Positions 57,475 to 64,000 of a DNA stretch of 64,000 nucleotides are shown here, piece after piece. Position 1 is the stretch's first letter, and every line of letters begins with the position of its first letter. Source of the stretch: Collinsella sp. AK_207A (GTDB lineage: Bacteria > Actinomycetota > Coriobacteriia > Coriobacteriales > Coriobacteriaceae). The stretch is from assembly GCF_902501965.1 (NCBI RefSeq), contig NZ_CABWID010000010.1:124001-188000 (forward strand), given 5' to 3'. The notes beneath the pieces are model-generated. The model saw only the letters and a program-made list of their open reading frames with translations, made no database searches and was not told the origin of the DNA. The translations under genes were made by a program, and so were the position numbers.

Positions 57475-57526
57475 TCCATTCCCCTTTCTCATGGTGGAAT
57501 CTGTGCGCCCGTGCGGGGCGTGCGCT

Positions 57527-57835
57527 TTACGCCTTCAGACTCTCTTCAACCTTCTGGATAATCTGCTTGGACGCCTTGAGCACGAGGCTCGTGGGCACCT
57601 CCATGACGCGCTTGCCCTTGAAGCGGCCCTTCTCCACGTGGATGTCCACGGCCAGGATGACGGCGTCCGCCTCAGCGATCTGCACGGGCGTGAGCTCATC
57701 CTCCACGCCGATCGTGCCCTGAGTCTCGATGTGGATCTCGTGCCCGAGCGACTCGGCCGCCTTGCGCAGCTTCTCCTTGGCCATGTAGGTGTGCGCGATG
57801 CCGGACGTGCAGGCGCAGACTGCTACGAGTTTCAT
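57527..57835 (-). CDS. PTS EIIB, fructose family
   Basis: The protein has 102 residues. The phosphorylated cysteine is Cys9 in VAVCACTSGIAHTYMAKEKL. It receives phosphate from the EIIA encoded upstream and passes it to the sugar. The start MKLVAV follows GAGGAGGGG. Confidence 0.92.
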   Translation of the reverse strand: MKLVAVCACTSGIAHTYMAKEKLRKAAESLGHEIHIETQGTIGVEDELTPVQIAEADAVILAVDIHVEKGRFKGKRVMEVPTSLVLKASKQIIQKVEESLKA

Positions 57836-57963
57836 GGCCCCTCCTCTTCTCCCCGCTAGGGTCTTGAGCCGTGGGACCGGGCAGCGGGTGGCCCGGTGCG
57901 GCGTTCTCACCGTGGGTGCGCACGTCCGCGATGTGGGCGATGCGCGGTGCCTATCGATTGCTG

Positions 57964-57996
57964 TTGGATCGCTTTTGGATCGCTTTTGGATCGCTT
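57964..57996. repeat. Three tandem copies of an 11-base unit
   Basis: TTGGATCGCTT occurs three times head to tail without mismatch in the gap between the EIIA and EIIB genes, within 190 bases of non-coding sequence. Confidence 0.75.
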
Positions 57997-58026
57997 TCCG
58001 TTTGCTCGTCGTTCGCGCTTCGCGCG

Positions 58027-58521
58027 CTAGTCATCGAAGTCCTCGGGGTCGGACTCCAGCAGGGTCAGCATCTCGTGGGGCGTCTTGACGGCGTGGAGCT
58101 GGTCGATGAAGCTCTCGTGCGCCAGCAGCATGGCCACGCGCTGCATGAGCTTGAGGTGGATGATGTCGGAGTCGCCCTCGGTCACGGCGAAGAGGATGAC
58201 CACGTTGACGGGCTCGTCGTCCAGAGACTCCCACGCCAGCATGTTCTTGGAGGTGCCGATGGCGAGCGACGTCTTGTTGACGCCGGCGGACTTGCCGTGC
58301 GGGATCGCCACGCCCATGCCGATGCCGGTCTGGCCTTCGCCCTCGCGCCACATGACGTCCTTGAAGAAGGCATCGCGGTCGTTGAGCTTGCCCTGCTCGT
58401 CGAACAGGTCGGTCAGGCGGTTCAGCATCTCCTCCTTGGTGCGGACGTCCAGGTCGAGCGCGATGAGCTTCTCGTCGATAACGTTTGAGATGTTGAAGGT
58501 CTGCATGGTGTTGTCTGGCAT
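58027..58521 (-). CDS. PTS EIIA, fructose/mannitol type (PTS_EIIA_2)
   Basis: The protein has 164 residues. The phosphohistidine is His75 in GMGVAIPHGKSAG. It is the first gene of the operon, so it follows the operator-bearing promoter directly. The start MPDNTMQTFN follows GGGAGGGG. Confidence 0.92.
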   Translation of the reverse strand: MPDNTMQTFNISNVIDEKLIALDLDVRTKEEMLNRLTDLFDEQGKLNDRDAFFKDVMWREGEGQTGIGMGVAIPHGKSAGVNKTSLAIGTSKNMLAWESLDDEPVNVVILFAVTEGDSDIIHLKLMQRVAMLLAHESFIDQLHAVKTPHEMLTLLESDPEDFDD

Positions 58522-58556
58522 AGCCGCCCCTCCCAGATTCGGTGTGCTGCCTCTGT

Positions 58557-58592
58557 GTTTCATGACTATAGTCAATCATGAAACATACGCAA
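58557..58592 (-). promoter_or_regulatory. Promoter of the PTS-aldolase operon overlapped by operator A
   Basis: On the minus strand TTGCGT (plus 58587-58592) and TATAGT (58565-58570) are 16 bases apart. The inverted repeat GTTTCATGA-N10-TCATGAAAC (58557-58584) covers the -10 and spacer, a position typical of repression. Confidence 0.75.
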
Positions 58593-58650
58593 TTCCTGCA
58601 GGGTGGATTAGGCGGTAAGCGGTTAAGAATTCGAGATGAACGGTAGGTTG

Positions 58651-58720
58651 GTTTCAGCACGGCAGATTGGGTGAAATAGAACGCTACTGTTTTGAAACCA
58701 TTTGTTTTAACTGGTATATC
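58651..58720 (+). promoter_or_regulatory. Kinase-side promoter with operator C upstream
   Basis: TTGAAA (58692-58697) and TATATC (58715-58720) are 17 bases apart on the plus strand. GTTTCA-N15-TGAAAT (58651-58677), a variant of the operator, lies just upstream of the -35. Confidence 0.55.
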
Positions 58721-58820
58721 TGTGGGTGGAGTCCATTGAGCCTGCGCGCCCGACAACCTGGTCGAGCCACGGGGCCGGTGCGGGAGCGACACGGGAGAGA
58801 CCACGCGACATCTCCCAACT

Positions 58821-58847
58821 GTTTCATTCTGTTCTATACTATGAAAC
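58821..58847. promoter_or_regulatory. Operator B: GTTTCAT-N13-ATGAAAC
   Basis: The inverted repeat encloses TATACT (58835-58840), a possible second -10 for the kinase gene. Its arms match operator A exactly over seven bases. Confidence 0.6.
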
Positions 58848-59001
58848 GATGTGTAAGGCTACCGGGTTCGATGGCACGTCACCCGCGCGCCCGACGATTT
58901 CCACCAGGTACTGGAAAGAGCAGACGGGTGCCCGGCGGCGCAACCGTATTACAGTGTGGCCATCAAGCATACGCGCAGCGTATCAGTCGAAGGGAGCAAC
59001 G

Positions 59002-59892
59002 ATGGATCGTCAACTGCTGGGGGCACTCGAGGCCGGCGGCACCAAGATGGTGTGCGCCACGGGCTACGCGGACGGCACCGTCCTCGAGAGCGAGGAGATC
59101 CCCACCACCGCGCCCGAGGAGACCATGCGGGCCGTGGTCGCCTGGTACCGGGGCAAGGGCATCGCCGCGCTGGGCGTCGGCGCCTTCGGCCCCACCGCCG
59201 TGGACCCCGCCTCCCCGCGCTACGGACATATCCTCGAGACCCCCAAGACCGCGTGGCGCCACTTCGATCTGCTCGGCAGCCTGGCCGGCCCGCTCGGCGT
59301 CCCCTGCGGCTACGACACCGACGTCAACGCCGCCTGCCTGGGCGAGGCCACCTTCGGCTGCGCCAGGGGCCTGTCCGACGTGGTCTACCTCACGATCGGC
59401 ACCGGCGTGGGAGCGGGCGTGATCGTCGGCGGCAAGCTGCTGCACGGCATGCTGCACCCCGAGGCGGGCCACATCCTGGTCACGCGCGACCCGCGCGACA
59501 CCATCGGCGAGCACAGCGGCTGCCCCTACCACGACAACTGCCTGGAGGGCCTCATCGCCGGCCCGGGCGTCAAGAAGCGCTGGGGCGGCAGGCGCGCGAG
59601 CGAGCTGGCCGGGGACCCGGAGGCCATGGACCTGCTCGCCGGCTACCTGGCCCAGGCCCTCGTGACCTACACGCTCTGCTACTCGCCCGAGAAGATCATC
59701 CTGGGCGGCGGCGTGTCCGACCACACGCCCATCGTGCCGCTGGCGCGCGAGAAGTGCGCCGAGCTGCTGAACGGCTACATCGCCACGCCCGAGGTCGAGG
59801 ACATCGACACCTACATCGTCAACAACAGCCTAGACGGCAAGCAGGGCGTCATGGGCTGCCTGGAGCTCGCCCGCCGCGCGCTGGAGGCGTAG
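59002..59892 (+). CDS. ROK-family sugar kinase (fructokinase-like)
   Basis: The protein has 296 residues. It has the ATP-site string LGALEAGGTKMVCATG, the catalytic-site region GYDTDVNAACLGEATFGCARG, YLTIGTGVGAGVIVGGKLL and the zinc-finger pattern HSGCPYHDNCLEGLIAGPG that marks ROK fructokinases. It phosphorylates a free hexose, likely fructose or a related sugar. It is divergent from the fructose-type PTS-aldolase operon and shares its operators. The start MDRQLLGALEAGG follows AAGGGAG. Confidence 0.92.
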   Translation: MDRQLLGALEAGGTKMVCATGYADGTVLESEEIPTTAPEETMRAVVAWYRGKGIAALGVGAFGPTAVDPASPRYGHILETPKTAWRHFDLLGSLAGPLGVPCGYDTDVNAACLGEATFGCARGLSDVVYLTIGTGVGAGVIVGGKLLHGMLHPEAGHILVTRDPRDTIGEHSGCPYHDNCLEGLIAGPGVKKRWGGRRASELAGDPEAMDLLAGYLAQALVTYTLCYSPEKIILGGGVSDHTPIVPLAREKCAELLNGYIATPEVEDIDTYIVNNSLDGKQGVMGCLELARRALEA

Positions 59893-59931
59893 CCAGCAAG
59901 GTCACCAGAGGTGACCAGGTGCCGGGTTCAA

Positions 59932-60051
59932 TCACACGTCCGTCGCAAGCGTGACGAGCCTGACGTTCGCCCGGCAGTGGAAAAACGAGTACCCGGGCCC
60001 GTCGAGCGCCTCCATGACGCGGCGGACGCCGTACGTGCAGAGCGCCCGCAT
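59932..60051 (-). CDS. Possible small protein, 39 residues
   Basis: A frame directly downstream of the copper-protein gene begins MRALCTYGVRRVMEALDGPG and continues YSFFHCRANVRLVTLATDV. GC at third positions is extreme (nearly every codon), as in real genes here. There is no convincing ribosome site, no family resemblance, and two Cys and one His. It could be a remnant of a longer gene. Confidence 0.3.
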   Translation of the reverse strand: MRALCTYGVRRVMEALDGPGYSFFHCRANVRLVTLATDV

Positions 60052-60067
60052 GCCATCGCGCGGGCGG

Positions 60068-61576
60068 CTAGTTGGCGACGATCTGGCCGTGAAGCATGCC
60101 CATCCAGCAGCTGAAATTGTAGGTTCCCGCCTTCTGCGGCGTGAACTGGATGACGTTGTCGCCCTCCACGAGCTTGACCTGCTGGTCGAAGCCCGGCAGC
60201 ACGACCTCCCCGTTGCAGCCGTTGAGCGTTCCCGCGGCCGCGTGGATGGTCCAGCGCACGGGCACGCCGGCGCGCACCTGGATGCTGTCGTAGCCGTCCG
60301 CGCGCAGCTCGGTGGTAACGGTCTGCACGTCGCCGTCCTGTTGGGCCCGCACGAACCCGCCCGCCGCGCGGCTCGCGGAGGCACCGGGCAGCTGCACGCC
60401 CACGAGCGCCAACCCGCTCTGCAGCATGAACAGGCCGAAGATGAGCATCATCACCGAGGCCACGCGCAGCATGGCGCGGCGCCAGGTGCGGTGCATGGTG
60501 CCCGCGAACACGCCGAAGGCCAGCACGAGCGGGATGGTACCGGCGCAGAAGCTCGCCATGGAGAGCGCACCGGCCGCGAAGCTGCCGCTCGCGATGGCAT
60601 AGGCCTGCATGGCCTGGAGCGGTCCACAGGGCATGAAGCCGTTGACCAGGCCAAGCGCGAAGGGTCCGCGGCGGGCGATGGACGCGGCGGCGCACGCGAC
60701 CGGGCGCGGGAGGTGCGGGGTGAGGCGTGCGAGCGGCGCGAGGATACCCGTCATGCCCAGCCCGGCGAGGACCATGACCGACCCGGCCAGGAGCCCGATG
60801 ATCGAGCGCACGCCGAGCGAGATGGACACCACCTGGCCCGCGGCGCCTAGCACGCCGCCGATGCACGTGTAGCTGACCAGGCGACCGGCGTTGTAGCGCA
60901 GGCTCGGGCCCAGGGCGAGCGAGGCGCGGCCGCGGCCCGCCCGGGGGTGCTCGCCGGATGCGGCGGCGGTGTCAGCGGCAACGCCGGCGTTGGCGGACGC
61001 CGGCGCGATCGCGACGCTCTGCGCCAGGTTGATGCCGCCGCACATGGCGATGCAGTGCACCGAGGTCAACAGGCCGATGCCGAAGAGCGCCGCCGAGCCC
61101 AGGCCCGCGCCGTTGATGGTCGGGATGCTCTGGAAGAAGCGGTTGATGCCCAGGTTCTGTGCGATGAGGAAGATGCCCGCCGCGATGATGACCAGGTAGA
61201 CGGCATCCATGGTGCCCGGGCGCCGGATGGGGACGGCAGGAGTGCTCACGGCGGCCGCGCCGTGGAAATCCTGGCCCGCGGCCGCACATGCACACGTGCC
61301 TTTGCCCGCAGCCGCGGCTTCCGCGCCCCGAACCGCACCTGCCGGGCGCGCGTCCGAACCCGTCAGCTCGACCCCGCGTGCGATGTACCCGCTCGCGTCC
61401 ACCGCTGCGGACAGCTGCTCCGCCGTGCACGGGGCCTCGAACTCCACCCGTGCCATGCCGTCGGGCGCGCTTGCCGAAACCGAGCGCACACCGGGCACTG
61501 CCGTGAGCGCGCGCTCCGCCGCTTGCTCGCAACCCGAGCAGCTCATGCCCTCTACGTAGACCGTCGCCCGCTGCAT
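60068..61576 (-). CDS. Copper-handling fusion: HMA domain, TauE/SafE-type membrane domain, cupredoxin-like domain
   Basis: The protein has 502 residues. Residues 1-65 are a heavy-metal-associated domain with GMSCSGC (Cys13, Cys16). A linker with extra Cys residues (GKGTCACAAAGQ) follows. Residues about 120-390 hold about six to eight membrane helices of the SafE/UreH-2 type, with HCIAMCGGINLAQS and NGFMPCGPLQAMQAY as probable metal-relay Cys and Met sites. Residues about 405-502 are cupredoxin-like, ending FSCWMGMLHGQIVAN, with Cys, Met and His ligands. It probably moves or exports copper. The start 61576 (MQRATV) follows GGGGAG; 61606 is possible. Confidence 0.85.
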   Translation of the reverse strand: MQRATVYVEGMSCSGCEQAAERALTAVPGVRSVSASAPDGMARVEFEAPCTAEQLSAAVDASGYIARGVELTGSDARPAGAVRGAEAAAAGKGTCACAAAGQDFHGAAAVSTPAVPIRRPGTMDAVYLVIIAAGIFLIAQNLGINRFFQSIPTINGAGLGSAALFGIGLLTSVHCIAMCGGINLAQSVAIAPASANAGVAADTAAASGEHPRAGRGRASLALGPSLRYNAGRLVSYTCIGGVLGAAGQVVSISLGVRSIIGLLAGSVMVLAGLGMTGILAPLARLTPHLPRPVACAAASIARRGPFALGLVNGFMPCGPLQAMQAYAIASGSFAAGALSMASFCAGTIPLVLAFGVFAGTMHRTWRRAMLRVASVMMLIFGLFMLQSGLALVGVQLPGASASRAAGGFVRAQQDGDVQTVTTELRADGYDSIQVRAGVPVRWTIHAAAGTLNGCNGEVVLPGFDQQVKLVEGDNVIQFTPQKAGTYNFSCWMGMLHGQIVAN

Positions 61577-61612
61577 CCGGCCCGCTCCCCTACCGGATTC
61601 CGCCATGGGGCG

Positions 61613-62119
61613 CTACGCCTTCTTCCAGTTGGTGAAGGAGCTCGCGTACTGGTCCAGGAAGGAAGCCGGCACCACGATGGTGTTGTCCTTGATGGTGTAG
61701 TCCGCGTTGGTGACGGGGATGGGGTCGCAGCCCTGTGCGGCGTCGCCCACCTGCGTGGAAGCGAAGCTGTTGCCGCAGTTCTGACACACGAAGTTGTCGC
61801 CGTTCTGCACGAAGTACGCCTTGGGCGAGCCCTGGCACACCTGGCAGGTGTTGAGCGCCACACGCGCCGTGCCGTCGGACGCCTTAACGGCGAAGAGCTG
61901 GACCTTGGTGCCGTTGGCGTCGTAGTCGTAGTAGCTCGCATCGCTGGAGATGTCGGAGGCCTTGATGACGACGTCCTGGCCCTGGGCGAACTGCTCGGCC
62001 TTAGGATCGGCGGCGCCCGCCACGCCGTTACCCTCCAGGATCTTGGGCAGCGCGAAGGTCAGCACGGCGACCACCAGCACCGTCGCGGTCACGATCGGCA
62101 AGACGATGTTCCTCTTCAT
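61613..62119 (-). CDS. DUF2318 membrane-anchored Cys-rich protein
   Basis: The protein has 168 residues with an N-terminal membrane anchor (NIVLPIVTATVLVVAVLTFA). The extracytoplasmic part carries two CxxC pairs, NTCQVCQGSP and FVCQNCGNSF, the mark of DUF2318 proteins, which are linked to metal or heme handling. The start MKRNIVL follows GGGGAGGACC. It is seven bases or so before the copper fusion gene, in one operon. The metal is not certain. Confidence 0.85.
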   Translation of the reverse strand: MKRNIVLPIVTATVLVVAVLTFALPKILEGNGVAGAADPKAEQFAQGQDVVIKASDISSDASYYDYDANGTKVQLFAVKASDGTARVALNTCQVCQGSPKAYFVQNGDNFVCQNCGNSFASTQVGDAAQGCDPIPVTNADYTIKDNTIVVPASFLDQYASSFTNWKKA

Positions 62120-62161
62120 AAGAAATGGTCCTCCCCACATCTCATTTCTTGGACGCGGACG

Positions 62162-62190
62162 ATACTACACCCCGGGGAGGTCTCTGTCAG
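62162..62190 (-). promoter_or_regulatory. Promoter of the DUF2318-copper operon
   Basis: On the minus strand CTGACA (plus 62185-62190) and TAGTAT (62162-62167) are exactly 17 bases apart, and lie about 43 bases before the DUF2318 start. Confidence 0.6.
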
Positions 62191-62263
62191 GTTCCGAAGC
62201 CGTCACTTGCCCATCTTCAGACAAACTTAATAGGTTATTAGTAGGAACAAATCGGCAGCGCCG

Positions 62264-62296
62264 TGATCGAACGAACCGGACACGTTCTTTCGATCA
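62264..62296 (-). terminator. Hairpin after the flavodoxin gene
   Basis: Arms of 13 bases with one mismatch (TGATCGAACGAAC and GTTCTTTCGATCA) lie 11 bases after the flavodoxin stop. No strong T-run follows. Its arms resemble the palindrome before the same gene. Confidence 0.5.
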
Positions 62297-62307
62297 TGCT
62301 GGTTGAA

Positions 62308-62817
62308 TTACCGCCCCAGCGCTTGCTTCGCTGCGGCTACCACGTGTGCCACGTCGGCCTCCGTTGGATGACCGGCCGCGGCGTCGTACGTCGCCAGCAT
62401 CATCTTGGCGCGTTTGTCCTCCGGGTCCTTGGCGAGCGCCGCCTCCCAACGCCCACGGGAGGCCGGGGCAATCTGGCCCTGGCACATGGCCGTACCCAGC
62501 AGCTCAGCGTCATCGGGTAGGTGCTTCTCCACGGCGCCGAGCACGCGGTCGAAGTACTCCGCCGAGCCACCGAAGCCCGCCGTCCCGAACAGGAACACCT
62601 GCTTGCCGGAAAGCCCCGCCAGCACCCTCGCCGCGGCCGGCGAGCAGTCGCCCTTGTCGCACCAAAAGCCCGCCAGCACGGTGCCGGCAGCGTCGATGGC
62701 GGCGTCCACCTGCGAATCGTCCGCAGTCACGACCTCGCTACCCAGCTCCCGCGCCAGCGCATCGGCCAGCTTCCGCGTGTTGCCCGTCTTGCTCTCGACC
62801 ACGATTGCGTACGTCAT
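62308..62817 (-). CDS. Flavodoxin-family protein
   Basis: The protein has 169 residues. It has the phosphate-binding loop VVESKTGNTRKLADAL and later flavodoxin blocks (LAGFWCDKGDCSPAAARVL and FLFGTAGFGGSAEYFDRVLG). It lacks a membrane segment. Flavodoxin-like proteins of this type act as FMN electron carriers or reductases; a role with PFOR or in metal reduction is only a guess. It is a single gene between two inverted repeats. Confidence 0.85.
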   Translation of the reverse strand: MTYAIVVESKTGNTRKLADALARELGSEVVTADDSQVDAAIDAAGTVLAGFWCDKGDCSPAAARVLAGLSGKQVFLFGTAGFGGSAEYFDRVLGAVEKHLPDDAELLGTAMCQGQIAPASRGRWEAALAKDPEDKRAKMMLATYDAAAGHPTEADVAHVVAAAKQALGR

Positions 62818-62836
62818 GATGATCCCTTCCTACACA

Positions 62837-62853
62837 AACGAACCAGGTTCGTT
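62837..62853. promoter_or_regulatory. Palindrome AACGAACCAGGTTCGTT before the flavodoxin gene
   Basis: A perfect 8-1-8 palindrome 20 bases before the flavodoxin start and just after a TACTAT that may be its -10 (62864-62869). The position fits a repressor site. Confidence 0.5.
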
Positions 62854-62884
62854 CTTTCACGTATAGTACCCCGCCCGTCACGGT

Positions 62885-62917
62885 GAACGATGGAAGGGGA
62901 CATTCCTTCCATCGTTC
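62885..62917 (-). terminator. Hairpin at the end of the ABC exporter gene
   Basis: Perfect 13-base arms GAACGATGGAAGG/CCTTCCATCGTTC with a seven-base loop overlap the stop codon of the exporter gene by two bases. No T-run follows. Confidence 0.55.
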
Positions 62918-64000
62918 AACACGCGGCGGGGCTAGCGAATTGGCTGTTGTAGAGCTCCGCGTAGAAGCCGCCCGCTGCGAGCAACTGCTCGTGCGTGCCG
63001 CGCTCGACAATGCGCCCGTCGCGCATGACCAGGATGCAGTCGGCGTGCACAATGGTGCTCAGCCGATGCGCAACCACAAAGCTCGTGCGCCCGCGCATCA
63101 GCTCGTCAAAGGCCGCCTGCACCTGCAGCTCCGTGCGGGTATCGATGCTCGAGGTCGCTTCGTCCAGCAGCAGGATGGCCGGATCGGTAAGCATGACGCG
63201 CGCGATGCAGAGCAACTGGCGCTGGCCCTGGCTGAACGAGCCTCCATCCTCCGCGATCACCGTGTCGTACCCCTGTGGCAGCGTGTCGATGAACCCGTCG
63301 GCATGCGCCCGTCGCGCAGCATCGACGATCTGCTCGCGCGTGGCATCGGAGCGACCGTAGGCGATGTTCTCGGCAATCGTGCCCTCGAAGAGCCAGCTAT
63401 CCTGCAGCACCATGCCAAAGCTGTGGCGCAGGCTGGCACGCGTGAGCTCGCGGATATCGGTCCCGTCCAGCTCCACCGCGCCGGCGTCCACATCGTAGAA
63501 GCGCAGCAACAGATTGATGAGCGTGGTCTTGCCGCAGCCGGTTGGGCCCACCAGGGCGAACCGCCGGCCCGGCGCCGCATCCACGCAGATGTCCTGCAGG
63601 AGTTTCCGATCCGGCACGTAGGAGAAGTCCACGTGCTCCAGCGCCACGGCACCCTGCGGAGCCGCCAGCACCAGGGCGTCCGGCGCATCCGGCTCCTCTT
63701 CCTCCGCATCCAGCAGCGCGAAGACGCGCCGCGCGCTCGCATATGCGGTCTGAATCTGCGTGATCACACTCGTGACCTCGTTGAACGGCTTGGTGTACTG
63801 GTTCGCGTACGAGAGAAACACCTGCACGCCGCCCACGGTGAGCGGTGCCGGCCAGCCCGTGATCACGCACGCACAGCCGATTACGCCGACGACCGCGTAG
63901 ATGACGTTGTTGATGAAGCGCGTACCCGGATTGGAGAGCGAACTCAGGAACTGCGCGCGCTCACCGGCCGTGTAGAGCTCGCCGTTGATGGCATCGAAGC
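62916..64000 (-). CDS. ABC exporter (membrane and ATPase domains fused), 5' end outside window
   Basis: 361 codons are seen and the frame is open to the window edge. The visible membrane part (RFINNVIYAVVGVIGCACVI TGWP, then FLSYANQYTKPFNEVTSVIT) precedes a complete ATPase: Walker A GPTGCGKTTLINLLLRF, Q-loop MVLQDSWLF, signature SFSQGQRQLLCIARV, Walker B ILLLDEATSSID and H-loop VAHRLS. It resembles the subunit at 39245 more than the one at 41145. A partner gene probably lies upstream. Confidence 0.92.
   Translation of the reverse strand, partial: FDAINGELYTAGERAQFLSSLSNPGTRFINNVIYAVVGVIGCACVITGWPAPLTVGGVQVFLSYANQYTKPFNEVTSVITQIQTAYASARRVFALLDAEEEEPDAPDALVLAAPQGAVALEHVDFSYVPDRKLLQDICVDAAPGRRFALVGPTGCGKTTLINLLLRFYDVDAGAVELDGTDIRELTRASLRHSFGMVLQDSWLFEGTIAENIAYGRSDATREQIVDAARRAHADGFIDTLPQGYDTVIAEDGGSFSQGQRQLLCIARVMLTDPAILLLDEATSSIDTRTELQVQAAFDELMRGRTSFVVAHRLSTIVHADCILVMRDGRIVERGTHEQLLAAGGFYAELYNSQFASPAAC

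Larger units (their letters stand above)
58522..59001. other. Divergent control region between the PTS-aldolase operon and the ROK kinase gene
   Basis: A 480-base gap that holds two promoters and three operator-like inverted repeats (listed separately). From about 58740 to 59000 it is GC-rich and has no recognised gene. The long leader on the kinase side is unusual for such a gene. Confidence 0.6.

Noticed and set aside
59900-59916. Short palindrome GGTCACC-AGA-GGTGACC after the ROK kinase gene as a terminator
   Set aside because: The loop is three bases and no T-run follows. It may be chance, so it is not listed as a feature.

Overview
The window is a GC-rich chromosomal segment, almost certainly from a gut actinobacterium of the class Coriobacteriia, and most like Collinsella. 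The reasons are the high GC at third codon positions, pyruvate:ferredoxin oxidoreductase together with a small 2[4Fe-4S] ferredoxin and MenA, many PTS permeases with PRD, RpiR and DeoR regulators, and the absence of aerobic respiration genes. This is inference from gene content. No rRNA, tRNA, CRISPR array, insertion sequence or replication origin was seen.

Layout. 1-4.6 kb: the 5' part of a PRD-type regulator gene, a GH89 alpha-N-acetylglucosaminidase without a secretion signal, and a carbamate kinase. 5.0-8.2 kb: a tight three-gene operon of a MurT-like ligase, a GatD-like protein that has lost both catalytic residues, and an ornithine/alanine-racemase-like PLP enzyme. This is the best candidate in the window for an undescribed system. 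8.4-11.9 kb: PFOR. 12.3-19.2 kb: a defence island with a type III restriction enzyme (Res), its methyltransferase (Mod), DUF4391 and the tail of a lost upstream gene. A ParE/RelE-type toxin-antitoxin pair lies on the opposite strand between res and mod, and short poly-C tracts lie near both ends. 19.4-22.2 kb: recR, ybaB, ferredoxin and menA.

22.6-33.5 kb is a purine/allantoin catabolic operon. It holds a second carbamate kinase, AllD-like ureidoglycolate dehydrogenase, two dicarboxylate-type symporters, DUF2877 and a fused FdrA-DUF1116 protein, with a divergent PucR-family regulator. Together these can turn ureidoglycolate into oxalurate, split it to oxamate and carbamoyl phosphate, and make ATP. 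33.5-39 kb: an alpha/beta hydrolase, a beta-glucoside PTS with its phospho-beta-glucosidase, and an RpiR regulator. 39.2-43.4 kb: a MarR repressor and a heterodimeric ABC exporter under a promoter that carries repeated GGTACC operators.

43.5-48.6 kb: an ascorbate-type PTS (separate A, B and C subunits), a fructose-6-phosphate-aldolase-like transaldolase, and two tandem DeoR regulators facing it across an array of TTTCG motifs. 48.7-53.2 kb: a HAD phosphatase, an RlmK-like rRNA methyltransferase and an LtaS-like membrane sulfatase. 53.4-59.9 kb: an RpiR regulator, two tandem class II aldolases, a fructose-type PTS and a divergent ROK kinase, with three GTTTCA/TGAAAC inverted repeats in the shared promoter region. 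59.9-64 kb: a three-part copper protein (HMA, TauE/SafE membrane domain, cupredoxin), a DUF2318 protein, a flavodoxin-like protein and part of an ABC exporter.
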